This document shows, piece by piece, positions 42,701-49,400 of a stretch of 64,000 nt of DNA. Source of the stretch: Watersipora subatra (Eukaryota > Bryozoa > Gymnolaemata > Cheilostomatida > Watersiporidae); NCBI RefSeq assembly GCF_963576615.1, contig NC_088717.1, positions 955,001 through 1,019,000 of the forward strand. Reading direction: 5' to 3'. The position numbers and the translations under genes were made by a program. How positions within the stretch are numbered: position 1 is the first letter of the stretch; each line of letters starts with the position of its first letter. The notes under the pieces were generated by a model. That model worked only from the letters and a program-made list of their open reading frames with translations. It was not told the DNA's origin and did not search any database.

Positions 42701-45513
42701 GTGAGACATCAAGTGTGCCGTGAGACATCAAGTATGCCGTGAGACATCAAGTGTGCCGTGAGACATCAAGTTTGCCGTGAGACATCAAGTGTGCCGTGAG
42801 ACATCAAGTTTGCCGTGAGACATCAAGTGTGCCGTGAGACATCAAGTGTGCCGTGAGACATCAAGTTTGCCGTGAGACATCAAGTATGCCGTGAGACATC
42901 AAGTGTGCCGTGAGACATCAAGTGTGCCGTGAGACATCAAGTGTGCCGCGAGACATCAAGTTTGCCGTGAGACATCAAGTGTGCCGTGAGACATCAAGTG
43001 TGCCGTGAGACATCAAGTATGCTAATAAAGTGCAGAGAATAAGGATGAGCGCAATTATTTGAAAATGCTCGAAAATGGTCGATTTCCTCAGGTGTTAGAA
43101 TGTTGGACCAAACTGAAAATTTCGACTTTAAATCCTCTAATGATGCGATATGTTTTCGCAACTTCCAGCCGTGGTTCGGTGGGATGAACACTGCTCTTAC
43201 TATAGTAAAGATGAGAGTGAAGAGTACTTTGCACTTTACTGTATCTCTACTAAATAGCTACAGATACAAATAATTAATAATATTCTAAACGCAGAACTCT
43301 AAATAAACTATGTTTCCTGTATGGCAACTGTTTGAACTTTTTCGTAACTAGAAACAAAAGAATAATGCCTGTCTAGCATTTCTTGACTTTTTTTCACAGC
43401 TCGGACAGTTTTCCTCTTCTAGCAATCCCGTAAGTTCGCTGTTATGTGACCTCGTAAAGTACACCTAGTGGTCATGTGACCTCATGACACGCATGAAAAA
43501 GTAATGTGCTCTCACCCCATGCATGAAACAGTCATGTGACCTCATGAGACAGTCATGCATGAAACAGTCATGTGACCTTATGACACGCTTGAAACAGTAA
43601 TGTACTCTCATCCCATGCATGAAACAGTCATGTGATCTCAAAACTGCAAACAGCTTTCAGCTAAGTTAACCCGCTGCAGGCAGGTGTCTAGTGATTAACC
43701 TGTTTTATATATGTTCATGTTGTGTAAAGCAATATTTACTAGTGTTGCGGCTTAAAAATGGATTGTTGTACACGCTTGCTATTTGTATATAAGTCATACT
43801 TATAGGTCAAGGACATCCTCTAAGTGTATATAGAGGCATAAATACATATATATGACATGGCTTTCAGCCAGTTATATAGTTTTTGTAGTTTTTGTCTAAT
43901 GCTAATTTTTAAAACAATCAATTTTCGTTGATTGTTTAGCATATGACACTATGTGTCATATGCTAAACAACACATAGTGTCATATTTTACAATATGTGAC
44001 ACTATGAGCCATATATTGTAAAATATGATACTGATAGTGTCATATAGGACTGTGACACATATGACACTATCAGTGTCATATTTGTCACAGTCATATATGA
44101 CACTATGTGTCATATATGACTTTGACACATATGACACTGATAGTGTCATATGTGACTGTGACACATATGACACTATCAGTGGCATATGCGTCAAAGTCAT
44201 ATATGACACTGTGTCATATATGACTGTGACACATATGGCACCGATAGTATTACTGGTGTCACAGTCGTTTATAATTAGGAGATGAATTGAACAAAATTGC
44301 AAAATTCAAATTGCAAAAGTGTTAAGAATCATAATATGCTAGGACTCTTAATTTAGACTCGTATACCGATGGTTCAGAAATATGTCAAAGTGACCTATTA
44401 ACCAATCTTCTGTATCACAATATATATTCAGTTTTGGTTTTTCATTCTCTTCAACAGCGAGTATAGAGCCCTCATTAATCAGCTCTCTTCAACTGGCTCC
44501 CATAACCAAAGCACCTTGATAGATACATCAGCAGAAGTGCACCCTGTACCTCATACCACACCTGTAGAGAACACAAGTCATGAGTTGTCTCCGCTTGTGT
44601 CCCCTGATGCTATCAATGGCCAGAGGTAAGCTTTGCTAAGTTGACTGTTGGTCTTTTCTTACCTTTTTTTAGCTTCAGTTTCACACCTGTTTGAATAGAT
44701 CACGAGTTCACTAGCCGTTTAAGATGTATGTTTAGGGAAAGCTCAAATTTTATGAGAACTTTTCACATAAAAATATATTTTCTACATTTCTAGTGTTCAT
44801 AAAACGTGTTAACAAATTCATCTACCTTGAAAATCAGTATTTAGCTCTGCGCTTTTGATTCTACCAGGTCACCATGTTTAGATGATGGGTACAACTCATT
44901 GGCCAACACTGGCTCAACGCAATCAAATCTTTCCTCTCGAGACAGAGAGCCGCCCACAACCCAAAGACTCAACCAAATTAAGGAGCGACCAGGTTCCTCT
45001 GATCGTTCCTCTTCAATAGATAATAGAACTCCGCAGCGCCCCAGCTCTCATAACTGCAGTATTGCTTCTCCACAGCAGGGGAAGCAGAGTTCATGCCGTG
45101 GCAGCACTCCATATGCAGCGAATGAGCTGCAACTATCGCATATCACCTGTCCATTAAACAAACCGGATGGTGAGAGTGATGAGGAATGCTCGCTACCCCA
45201 GCGTGATCCTTACTTTGTCAATCATTCTTGCCCAACCAGTCATTCAACAACTCTGGAACCACCCCTAAACTTTGCTGACTCTAAAGCTATGTTGAGTTTA
45301 TCTAGCAAACCTCGAGAACCACCGGGCTTACTGCATGTGAGAAAAGCAGATGACACAATCATGTCAAATTCTAACACCACATCTGACAGCTATGAGTATG
45401 ACGATTACCTGCCACCGCCTGTCACGAGTAGTCACAGTTCAACGCCATCCGATCCCTCCTGGTGTCAACCTCCAATCGCGGAGGAGAATTTAACAGATGT
45501 TCATGCATTATAA
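15725..45513 (+). CDS. THSD1: THSD1-like receptor with CUB-like domain (gene span, 16 coding exons)
   Basis: The joined exons give about 1059 residues with every splice phase consistent. Order: signal peptide (1-19); THSD1-type ectodomain (20-345), with a cysteine and Trp-Pro pattern that follows human THSD1 (VWPQFSLTLP, DLPCQLFDRAGFYRVVL, YCFRYQ); one thrombospondin type-1 repeat (349-400) with WSQWYKWSEC and six cysteines; a Cys-rich linker and CUB-like domain (about 415-558); a membrane helix (583-605); and a cytoplasmic tail of about 454 residues rich in Ser and Pro. Human THSD1, a single-pass protein of 852 residues linked to talin and focal adhesions, has no CUB domain. The orthology call rests on remembered sequence and architecture; another TSP1/CUB receptor family is possible. 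Introns carry many minisatellites. Confidence 0.7.
17390..17437. repeat. Hairpin in THSD1-like intron 1
   Basis: GCAGTTACAATAT and its inverse are separated by about six bases, with further pairing of CTCTGCTA against TAGCAGAG. Only a small mismatch interrupts the stem. Confidence 0.7.
17762..17853 (-). CDS. Last exon with DRQIKR tail
   Basis: The acceptor ATTATTGCAG precedes a phase-1 start. Thirty codons including TAG encode the acidic-basic tail ending YGKDP. Compared with the 10.6-kb paralogue, the acidic extension is missing. Confidence 0.5.
17762..18123 (-). CDS. Putative very small gene, paralogous tail exon
   Basis: The exon at 17762-17853 ends ENPEVDRQIKRDIQYG, then SLYGKDP and a stop. 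It shares the (E/V)NP-xxx-DRQIKR-xxx-Y pattern with the last exon of the gene at 10.6 kb, so the two look like paralogous tails. Upstream, 18084-18123 reads MSVQLGRWIARNY and ends one base into a codon before a consensus GTGAGT; the phase fits the acceptor TTGCAG exactly. Together they would encode 43 residues. The frame stays open upstream of that Met, so the true 5' end may differ. It lies antisense in intron 1 of the THSD1-like gene. Confidence 0.4.
19013..19364. mobile_element. MITE, copy 1 (AAGCCTGGTT ends)
   Basis: A 352-bp element with ends AAGCCTGGTT and AACCAGGCTT. It is clearly more GC-rich than its surroundings. A second copy, inverted relative to this one, lies at 28176-28528 with blocks such as AACCTTCCCGAAATGCACTG conserved. 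The open frame inside is incidental. The superfamily is unknown. Confidence 0.85.
19894..19944. repeat. Hairpin
   Basis: TTTATGTTTCAGCACAC pairs with GTGTGCTGAAACATAAA across a loop of about seven bases. The stem is nearly perfect. Confidence 0.8.
20858..21715 (-). pseudogene. LINE ORF C-terminus with R2/R4-type endonuclease domain
   Basis: On the minus strand, broken frames read WRMKPLHGAYHRQISNVGD, then a zinc-knuckle-like CRLCKDAPETIQHIISGC, then a nuclease-like block with LDIVMVDKENKRATIIDIAV, IPVVLGELG and finally ELQKSALLGTGKILRRVLK. The C-x2-C-H-C finger followed by a PD-(D/E)xK-like core is the arrangement of restriction-like-endonuclease LINEs (R2/R4/NeSL). A stop after PTKQI and a frame change disrupt the ORF. 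The 3' end runs into a TA microsatellite at 20858-20873, and the 5' part is missing. It lies antisense in the THSD1-like intron 1. Confidence 0.75.
21850..21985. repeat. TA-rich simple repeat
   Basis: Long runs of TATATA mixed with GTATAAGCATATATATA blocks. Low complexity, with no gene. Confidence 0.85.
22409..22431. repeat. Poly-G tract
   Basis: A pure run of 23 G, capable of G-quadruplex formation on the strand of the THSD1-like transcript. Assembly length may be inexact in such a run. Confidence 0.9.
22498..22523. repeat. Perfect 26-bp palindrome
   Basis: CGCTTAAACAATG followed directly by its reverse complement. It can form a cruciform. Confidence 0.85.
23491..23523. repeat. Poly-C rich tract
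   Basis: Several runs of five to ten C with few interruptions. It would read as G-rich on the minus strand. Confidence 0.9.
23841..24020 (+). CDS. THSD1: THSD1-like exon 2
   Basis: Residues about 20-80. After the acceptor TATTGCAG it reads ESLLVPANLVTGPSTDYVIL, matching the start of mature THSD1 (a Glu-Tyr/Ser-Leu-Leu pattern followed by short beta strands). It ends in phase 1 at a GTAAGC donor. Confidence 0.75.
25573..26128. repeat. Degenerate repeat of about 23 bp (CCTAAGGCTATGACTATAGA)
   Basis: More than twenty imperfect copies with many substitutions and small length changes. It looks older than the sharper arrays elsewhere in the window. It lies in THSD1-like intron 2. Confidence 0.85.
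27105..27355 (+). CDS. THSD1: THSD1-like exon 3
   Basis: Residues about 80-163. It follows a long pyrimidine tract and TAG, and reads GIVQFPCYTILYPGVYDVKL, then VWPQFSLTLPNK. This parallels the human Cys-containing strand and its Trp-Pro-Val-Phe linker. It ends in phase 0 at GTAAGG. Confidence 0.8.
27534..27657 (+). CDS. THSD1: THSD1-like exon 4
   Basis: Residues about 164-205, phase 0 to phase 1. It contains DARDLPCQLFDRAG, the part just before the GFYRVVL strand. The spacing to the next exon's cysteines matches the second ectodomain of THSD1. Confidence 0.75.
28060..28097. repeat. Hairpin
   Basis: GTAGTTCAACTTCTAA and its exact inverse flank a six-base loop. It lies in THSD1-like intron 4. 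Confidence 0.85.
28176..28528. mobile_element. MITE, copy 2 (inverted relative to copy 1)
   Basis: It carries the same ends, AAGCCTGGTT and AACCAGGCTT, and the same interior as 19013-19364 in opposite orientation. It differs by scattered substitutions and lies in THSD1-like intron 4. Confidence 0.85.
29450..29484. repeat. G-rich tract
   Basis: Runs of four to twelve G separated by single A. A potential quadruplex former in THSD1-like intron 4. Confidence 0.9.
30689..30909 (+). CDS. THSD1: THSD1-like exon 5
   Basis: Residues about 205-278. It reads GFYRVVLRQRESESYVSTSN, then FPCADQLVITFTRPDC. The two cysteines and beta-strand spacing follow the human block with VPELTCESGVEVTVLPPPC. It ends in phase 0 at GTTAGT. 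Confidence 0.8.
30975..31318. repeat. 19-bp minisatellite (TCACCTGGTGATCATATCT)
   Basis: About 18 copies, most containing the palindromic core GGTGATCA. It begins about 65 bases after the donor of THSD1-like exon 5. Confidence 0.93.
32316..32508 (+). CDS. THSD1: THSD1-like exon 6
   Basis: Residues about 279-343. It contains VSFSCDDIRRYHW and AYCFRYQSVAS, then LFCLPINSS just before the TSP1 module. Human THSD1 has the same FNC...KYCFDFG...C order immediately before its TSP1. It ends in phase 1. Confidence 0.8.
32650..32872. repeat. AT-rich low-complexity tract
   Basis: Almost pure A/T with TATATAATA blocks. It lies immediately before the left end of the transposon at 32876. Confidence 0.8.
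33402..33623 (+). CDS. Possible transposon-encoded ORF fragment
   Basis: An open frame of 73 codons with a charged N-terminal helix (VLKKEQKRLYEHKF) and an acidic end before TAA. It sits wholly inside the 1.8-kb transposon and could be an exon of a transposase or accessory protein. No family was recognised. Confidence 0.25.
   Translation: MTAAANEKNISVLKKEQKRLYEHKFLANRQNFAIVSHEESSDDNFLTSHAVAIESPLTSTQDSDSDIELLLPK
33939..34260 (-). CDS. Possible two-exon acidic small ORF inside transposon
   Basis: ATG at 34260 opens 37 codons (MASSSQKISPSLFTLKS, then an acidic DDHDSDLDIM end) to a strong donor GTATGT at 34149. After 172 bases an acceptor TTTACTGCAG leads in phase 0 to IENETTYSDYEN and TAG (33939-33977). 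The joined product would be 49 residues. Good splice signals are the main support; function is unknown. Confidence 0.3.
34757..35052. repeat. 14-bp minisatellite (ACCTACACCTCTGA / ACCTACATCTCTAA)
   Basis: About 20 copies of a 14-bp unit in two alternating variants. It lies in THSD1-like intron 6, just right of the 1.8-kb transposon. Confidence 0.92.
35388..35462 (-). mobile_element. tRNA-derived SINE fragment
   Basis: On the minus strand an A-box-like TGGTTAGCTGAGGG is followed at tRNA-like distance by a near-consensus B box GAGTTCGAGTCCCC. No complete cloverleaf could be folded by eye, so I favour a SINE head over a functional tRNA. Confidence 0.5.
36005..36142. repeat. 23-bp AT-rich tandem repeat
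   Basis: Five to six copies of ATAATATATTGCAATAT-type units. Low complexity, in THSD1-like intron 6. Confidence 0.9.
36470..36652 (+). CDS. THSD1: THSD1-like exon 7: thrombospondin type-1 repeat
   Basis: A single symmetrical phase 1-1 exon encodes the whole module (residues about 343-404), as is usual for TSP1 repeats. It has the C-mannosylation-type WSQWYKW and six cysteines (SEC, GNC, RYC, KFC, RVC, SSC). The first cysteine motif is CSGNC: Asn replaces the Ser/Thr needed for O-fucosylation in CxxS/TC. Human THSD1 has CSATC there. Confidence 0.9.
36738..36897. repeat. 16-bp minisatellite (TATAACTCTATGTTTG)
   Basis: About ten copies, starting roughly 85 bases after the donor of the TSP1 exon. 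Confidence 0.93.
37743..37851 (+). CDS. THSD1: THSD1-like exon 8: Cys-rich linker
   Basis: Residues about 404-440. It reads APLLRTGPVTSRPRHRIP, then KCWCGCPLSDSSG. The CWCGC group begins the CUB-like unit. Phase 1 to phase 2, donor GTGAGC. Confidence 0.75.
37972..38322. repeat. 61-bp minisatellite
   Basis: Six copies of a 61-bp unit containing GTGGGAGTTGCATTCTCCCA. The variants CTATCAAGAGAAAG and CTACCAAGAGGAAG alternate, so expansion was partly by 122-bp dimers. The spurious frame at 38154-38384 comes from it. Confidence 0.93.
39023..39146 (+). CDS. THSD1: THSD1-like exon 9: CUB-like, part 1
   Basis: Residues about 440-481. It reads RRCKGDANYFVHMVWHITTE, then IQLNVSEFKW. The alternation of aromatic and hydrophobic residues matches the early beta strands of CUB domains. 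Phase 2 to phase 0. Confidence 0.7.
39336..39570 (+). CDS. THSD1: THSD1-like exon 10: CUB-like, part 2
   Basis: Residues about 482-560. It contains CGIGSICQVRDG, LLLMDLRGNEDHD, ISSSNYLHVEFMSGE and DLFIISYSTYYG. The sequence S-S-S-N-x-L-x-V-x-F just before the last strands is the usual CUB pattern. Phase 0 to phase 1. Confidence 0.75.
39787..39998 (+). CDS. THSD1: THSD1-like exon 11: transmembrane segment
   Basis: Residues about 560-630. The helix is PAIIGGSVTSAVLIFTFLAA, followed by the stop-transfer RRIR. The acceptor is TAGCAG, a tandem NAG-NAG site at which one extra Ala could be included in frame (start 39784). The donor is CAG followed by GCAAGA, so intron 11 appears to be a GC-AG intron. 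Confidence 0.75.
40511..40673 (+). CDS. THSD1: THSD1-like exon 12: cytoplasmic tail
   Basis: Residues about 631-685. Basic and Ser/Thr-rich (TVRSGRGGEKTHTSTARHSR), with no known domain. Phase 0 to phase 1; acceptor ACCGACAG. Confidence 0.7.
41040..41545. repeat. Long-unit tandem repeat, about 150-bp dimers
   Basis: The block ATTACAGTAGTTTTTGCAA recurs about every 72 and 78 bases in alternation, so the unit is a dimer of roughly 150 bp. It creates long chance frames on both strands. It lies in THSD1-like intron 12. Confidence 0.88.
42092..42267 (+). CDS. THSD1: THSD1-like exon 13: cytoplasmic tail
   Basis: Residues about 685-743, including ITLPDPYHVKPEDFLHASDL and ending GGAKRKAK. Donor GTCAGG, phase 0. 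The frame stays open past the donor for a further 45 bases, but joining to exon 14 restores phase. Confidence 0.75.
42373..42509 (+). CDS. THSD1: THSD1-like exon 14: cytoplasmic tail
   Basis: Residues about 744-789. It begins KHKRRRLRSKQGPYEDP, which together with the end of exon 13 makes a 16-residue basic cluster resembling a nuclear localisation signal. Phase 0 to phase 2. Confidence 0.7.
42655..43023. repeat. 19-bp minisatellite (GCCGTGAGACATCAAGTGT)
   Basis: About 19 near-identical copies in THSD1-like intron 14. The very low divergence suggests a young array. Confidence 0.95.
43440..43640. repeat. Degenerate repeat with CATGAAACAGTCATGTGACC
   Basis: Five or six loosely repeated segments containing ATGAAACAGT and ATGTGACCTCA. 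Unit lengths vary. Confidence 0.7.
43927..44272. repeat. Palindromic array of ATATGACAC / GTGTCATAT
   Basis: Alternating direct and inverted copies of ATATGACAC make nested hairpins along about 345 bp, for example TAGCATATGACAC with its inverse across a three-base loop at 43937-43965. Both strands are open in one frame by chance. It should fold strongly as single-stranded DNA or RNA. Confidence 0.93.
44458..44625 (+). CDS. THSD1: THSD1-like exon 15: cytoplasmic tail
   Basis: Residues about 789-845. It reads EYRALINQLSSTGSHNQST, then a Thr/Pro-rich stretch. Phase 2 on both sides. Confidence 0.7.
44868..45513 (+). CDS. THSD1: THSD1-like exon 16: C-terminal tail and stop
   Basis: Residues about 845-1059. 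Ser, Pro, Asn and Gln rich and probably disordered. It contains SDSYEYDDYLPPPVTSS, with clustered tyrosines next to a proline run, and ends DVHAL before TAA. Acceptor CTACCAG. It is the longest open segment of the gene. Confidence 0.8.
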
Positions 45514-46191
45514 GTCTTTAATTTTTTATAATTATTTTTGGTATATTTATCGGAGAAATGCTAGAAAACTAAGCAATCTCAGTCTCTAATCTGTTGGAAT
45601 TTAGAGTCGCAGATACAGAGTCGAATTATCGCGACTGAAATGTCTTCACCATCATTCTCCCTTTTATTTATTAAAATGTATATACTTTTACACCGGTTGT
45701 ATGACAGCTAGTTAAAAGATCTACAATTTTTTATACCTCATGTTTTTCATTATTGCAATAGTAAAAATCGATAACACATTTTCAAACCACTACTGAATAA
45801 GAAATTTATGTACCAAAGAAAGAAATACAACATTTGCAAATCGTTTACTATTTTTGTTTTAATGTACACATTTACTGCCCTACGTCATGTGCAGCGCTAT
45901 GTCATGTGCAACGCTACGGTGCTGCGCTGTTCACACCTGTCTTACCGCTGTCTTATCTGTTCTGCGTCTGTAAGCTCTGACATTTGACCTTGGTTCCTAG
46001 TACATAAGCACGGACAGTTTGGTTACTTATGACATGAGATTGTTTCCTTTTGGTTAGACTAGCGATGATTCAGCCGTCACAAGGTGTGCGCTAAGTTATC
46101 ACCTATCACCTGTTCCCACTGCGGGGAGTAGTCAAATGGCCCTACTCTGTGGTGACTGTCCTTAACAAGTCTATGTATTCTGCCTGTTCCT

Positions 46192-46197
46192 AATAAA
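46192..46197 (+). terminator. Polyadenylation signal AATAAA for THSD1-like gene
   Basis: The AATAAA about 680 bases after the stop is the candidate I favour. It lies only about 140 bases before the TATA-like box of the next gene, so the two genes are tightly packed head to tail. Confidence 0.4.
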
Positions 46198-46334
46198 ATA
46201 TTATATTGCCAATGATTGAAAGCAGTTGCTGTTAATATAAACAAACACCATGTTGCTCAACCGGAGAATGGAACTAGATCCTTCCAAGGTGCATGACCTG
46301 TAGACCTGTTGACTCCGAAAGCAGCACCGTTGAG

Positions 46335-46342
46335 TTATAAAA
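46335..46342 (+). promoter_or_regulatory. TATA-like box of prokineticin-like gene
   Basis: TTATAAAA stands about 65-72 bases upstream of the ATG at 46407. This would place transcription start near 46365 and give a short 5' leader. Confidence 0.5.
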
Positions 46343-46406
46343 CTAGCAGTCAGCTCAGAAGTGTGACACACAGGTATTTAGGAGGGGCAGCAAAGCAACA
46401 AGAGAA

Positions 46407-46451
46407 ATGAAAGTCTTAGGGTTAATCTGCTTTCTTCTCATAGCAGGGCTG
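46407..46451 (+). CDS. Prokineticin-like gene exon 1: signal peptide
   Basis: ATG with G at -3. It encodes 15 residues (MKVLGLICFLLIAGL) and ends in phase 0 at the donor GTGGGT. Confidence 0.65.
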
Positions 46452-49400
46452 GTGGGTACTACCTTATATGGTCACTAAAATATATTACAGAGCTTGTACC
46501 ACATATGTGGACTAGAACTTCATTTCTGTTGATTTTCTTCCTGATTAGTATGAACTCTGTCAACGTAAAAAAATTTTCTCTTCTTAAAGCAAACCTCATC
46601 GCATAAGTCAGCACTCACCTTGAGAAAAGCCTACATTATGGAAAATTCAATGATGCTGGGTTAATGCTTAGTTTAACAAACTTGAAAGTTGCGCCAGTCC
46701 ACTAGCCTCGAGCCTAATTTGAAGATACTAAACACTAGCATTGTGTAGGGAGCAGCCGTGATTCTGTGGTTAGCCGCTGGCATACAATCAGGAGGTCAGG
46801 GGCTTGAATCTCAGAAGGACCATTAGTGGTATTAGGAAGGGCATCCAGCCACAATTGCCCTTGTGTAGATGGTCACAGTATATCTAGTTCCAGGGGGTAT
46901 ACTATTTGCTTTGGCGAGCCCTAAAAGGGAGAGTCTAATAGAAGCAAATACACTAGTATAGTTTAACAATGATGTTATTGATATTAATAAGAACTGAATT
47001 CTTTTGATCTGTCATGTTTCTTATTTCTGTAAATGGTTTTATTTAAGGGCCGTTAGATCTTCCTAACTGGCTAATTATTTCTATGTTTAATTTGTTCCTG
47101 TTGCTGATTAGATTTGTACAGCTCAGGGAAAGAAGGAGAGAAACAAGCCAGCTGATAGGAGTTTGTTTAAAGGTAAGAGAGACAGCCATGACACGGGTAG
47201 TCTGGTTTCAGTCAGCGACTCAATCTTTATCACTCGTATATAATAATATAATACGTAATATATCTAGACTGTACATATATAATATCTGAACACAGGCAAT
47301 AAGAATAGACAAGGTGGACTAGAGGAAGGAGACTATTCGGGTAACCAAGTTTCAAGGTCTATGAACAGGTATGCATGTCTATGTCTTGGTCTATCTTTAT
47401 GTCTATATGTATATATGTCCATGTCTATATGTATATATGTCCATGTCTATATAAATATATGTCTACTAGGTGCATGCCCGAGTAATAAAAAAGTCTTGGG
47501 ACAAAAATTTATTTTTATTTAACATTTACCATGCTAACTTTTAAACTTCATATCATGAGAAATGTGTTTTTTTTGCGCAGTTCAAATAAATTAAGAGAAA
47601 AAATAAAACAACTGTAAAGGTTTTCCAACTTTTGAAACAACTGTAACTTTTAAACTTCATATAATGAAAGAAGTGCTTTGGTGAAATATATTAGGAGGAA
47701 AAATAAAATTGTAATGGTGTTTAAATGTAAGTGTGAAATCATTCTCAAGTAATGGCTAAATACAGTCTGCTTTGTTATGATTACAATGAAAAATTGTTTG
47801 GTATACAATTATACGACTTTAGTTTGTTTCAGTGTTGGCATCATAAGGCAAATATATCGTATAGAGTGGTATAGAACCCAAGTAATTATCTAATGCAAAC
47901 ACCTGGTAAAAATAATCAAAACCACCATCCTTAAGCAATAGCAACAAAACAATATGTTAACCTTAGTAAGTATAGTTACCTATAATAACTTCAGTGCATT
48001 TTGAGGTTATGATGTGCATGAAAATGTAACATTACAATGTACTACGCGCAGAGTGTACCGTGGAGAGTTTTCACCTTCGAGACAGATGTGTGACATATAT
48101 GCTGAGTCTAATTTAAATAAATTTAGCTTCCTAAACACATGCTTAAAAAAGTTTTGGTATGTATTTTAGTAAACTTCTAACTAAAGTTTTATCACTTATC
48201 TGTTTGCGAATCCGTTTTTACCATAAAGGATAACGCTGAACTCGCCATGACGAGCAATGTATACCTTCTAATAATGTATATAATCAGTACACAAATCGTC
48301 AACGTTTAATTTCGAGAAATTTTTTTGTTGATATCAATGGCGCGAAAACAATTTGCTCTAGTATGGCGAGAACGAAAAAGCATCGTGTTTTATAGAGTTA
48401 GGTGAAAAATATTTTATAACAGGGGCATCGTAACCCGTAGGCGCATTGTATCAATTAATACATCATTTAGCGTGTGAAATCGGAAAAAGGGTGTACATAC
48501 AGTATATAGAAAGAGCGATGGTATCGTAAAAACTTTTGTAGACTTGTGGTTAGATATTTGGTTTCAACAAAAATGCGGGTGCAATCTTCATGAGTTCAAA
48601 TCCAGCGCGATGCAAGCTTTTCGTTCCAAAATTTTAATAGCTATAGTCTGAGACACCGAAGTGCACAATAACAGAATGACAGACACAAACACTGAGAATT
48701 ATATATAAATGTCTGTATGCGTCTATGTCTGTATGTTTACATCTGTATGTCCATTCACATCAGTATCATCATATACTATCATATGAAGTTTTAGGCATCT
48801 GACGGGCCATCTTTGAGTAAATTTGCCATCAATCTATGCTGTTTAAAACAGTTTCTAGATTCTAATAAAGTTTTGACATATGTAAAATATTGGTATGTCT
48901 ATCACATACAAATTATTCAGAAAATGAGAGTTCCTGTAGTAAATTCAAGGTACCAACTTTTTATTATAATGTAAAACTTTGGTTAAGGCCAACTTTTCAT
49001 AAACCGGAGACGTTATAGCTTTTACTGAATAGGTGGTCACGATGGTACCAGACGAAATCGGATGATTCAATGGGGGATCAGGAGGAGACTGGATGGCAAA
49101 ACTGGGGAAGAAATTTCAAAGACAGCCACAGAAAGTGGTGGGACAGACAGACAGACAGCAGCAGGAAGTGGTGGAACAGGAAGAATGGGAGGTTTAACAG
49201 ATGGTTTGAAAACAGTGAGAGTGTTGAAAATATCGATTCTAGCGAGAAATCGGCTGAGAATGGTTTCTGGTTTTCAGTTGGTTCAAGAAAAACTAAACAT
49301 TCTCAAGAATCGGAGGACAACTCCGACAGCGCAGAGAGTCATGAGAAACATTGGAAAGGTCCATCATGGAAAAACTGGTGGAAGGGTTCTGAGAGTGAAA

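Noticed and set aside
43949-44302. Open frames on both strands reading MTLSVSY-like repeats
   Set aside because: They are produced by the palindromic ATATGACAC array.
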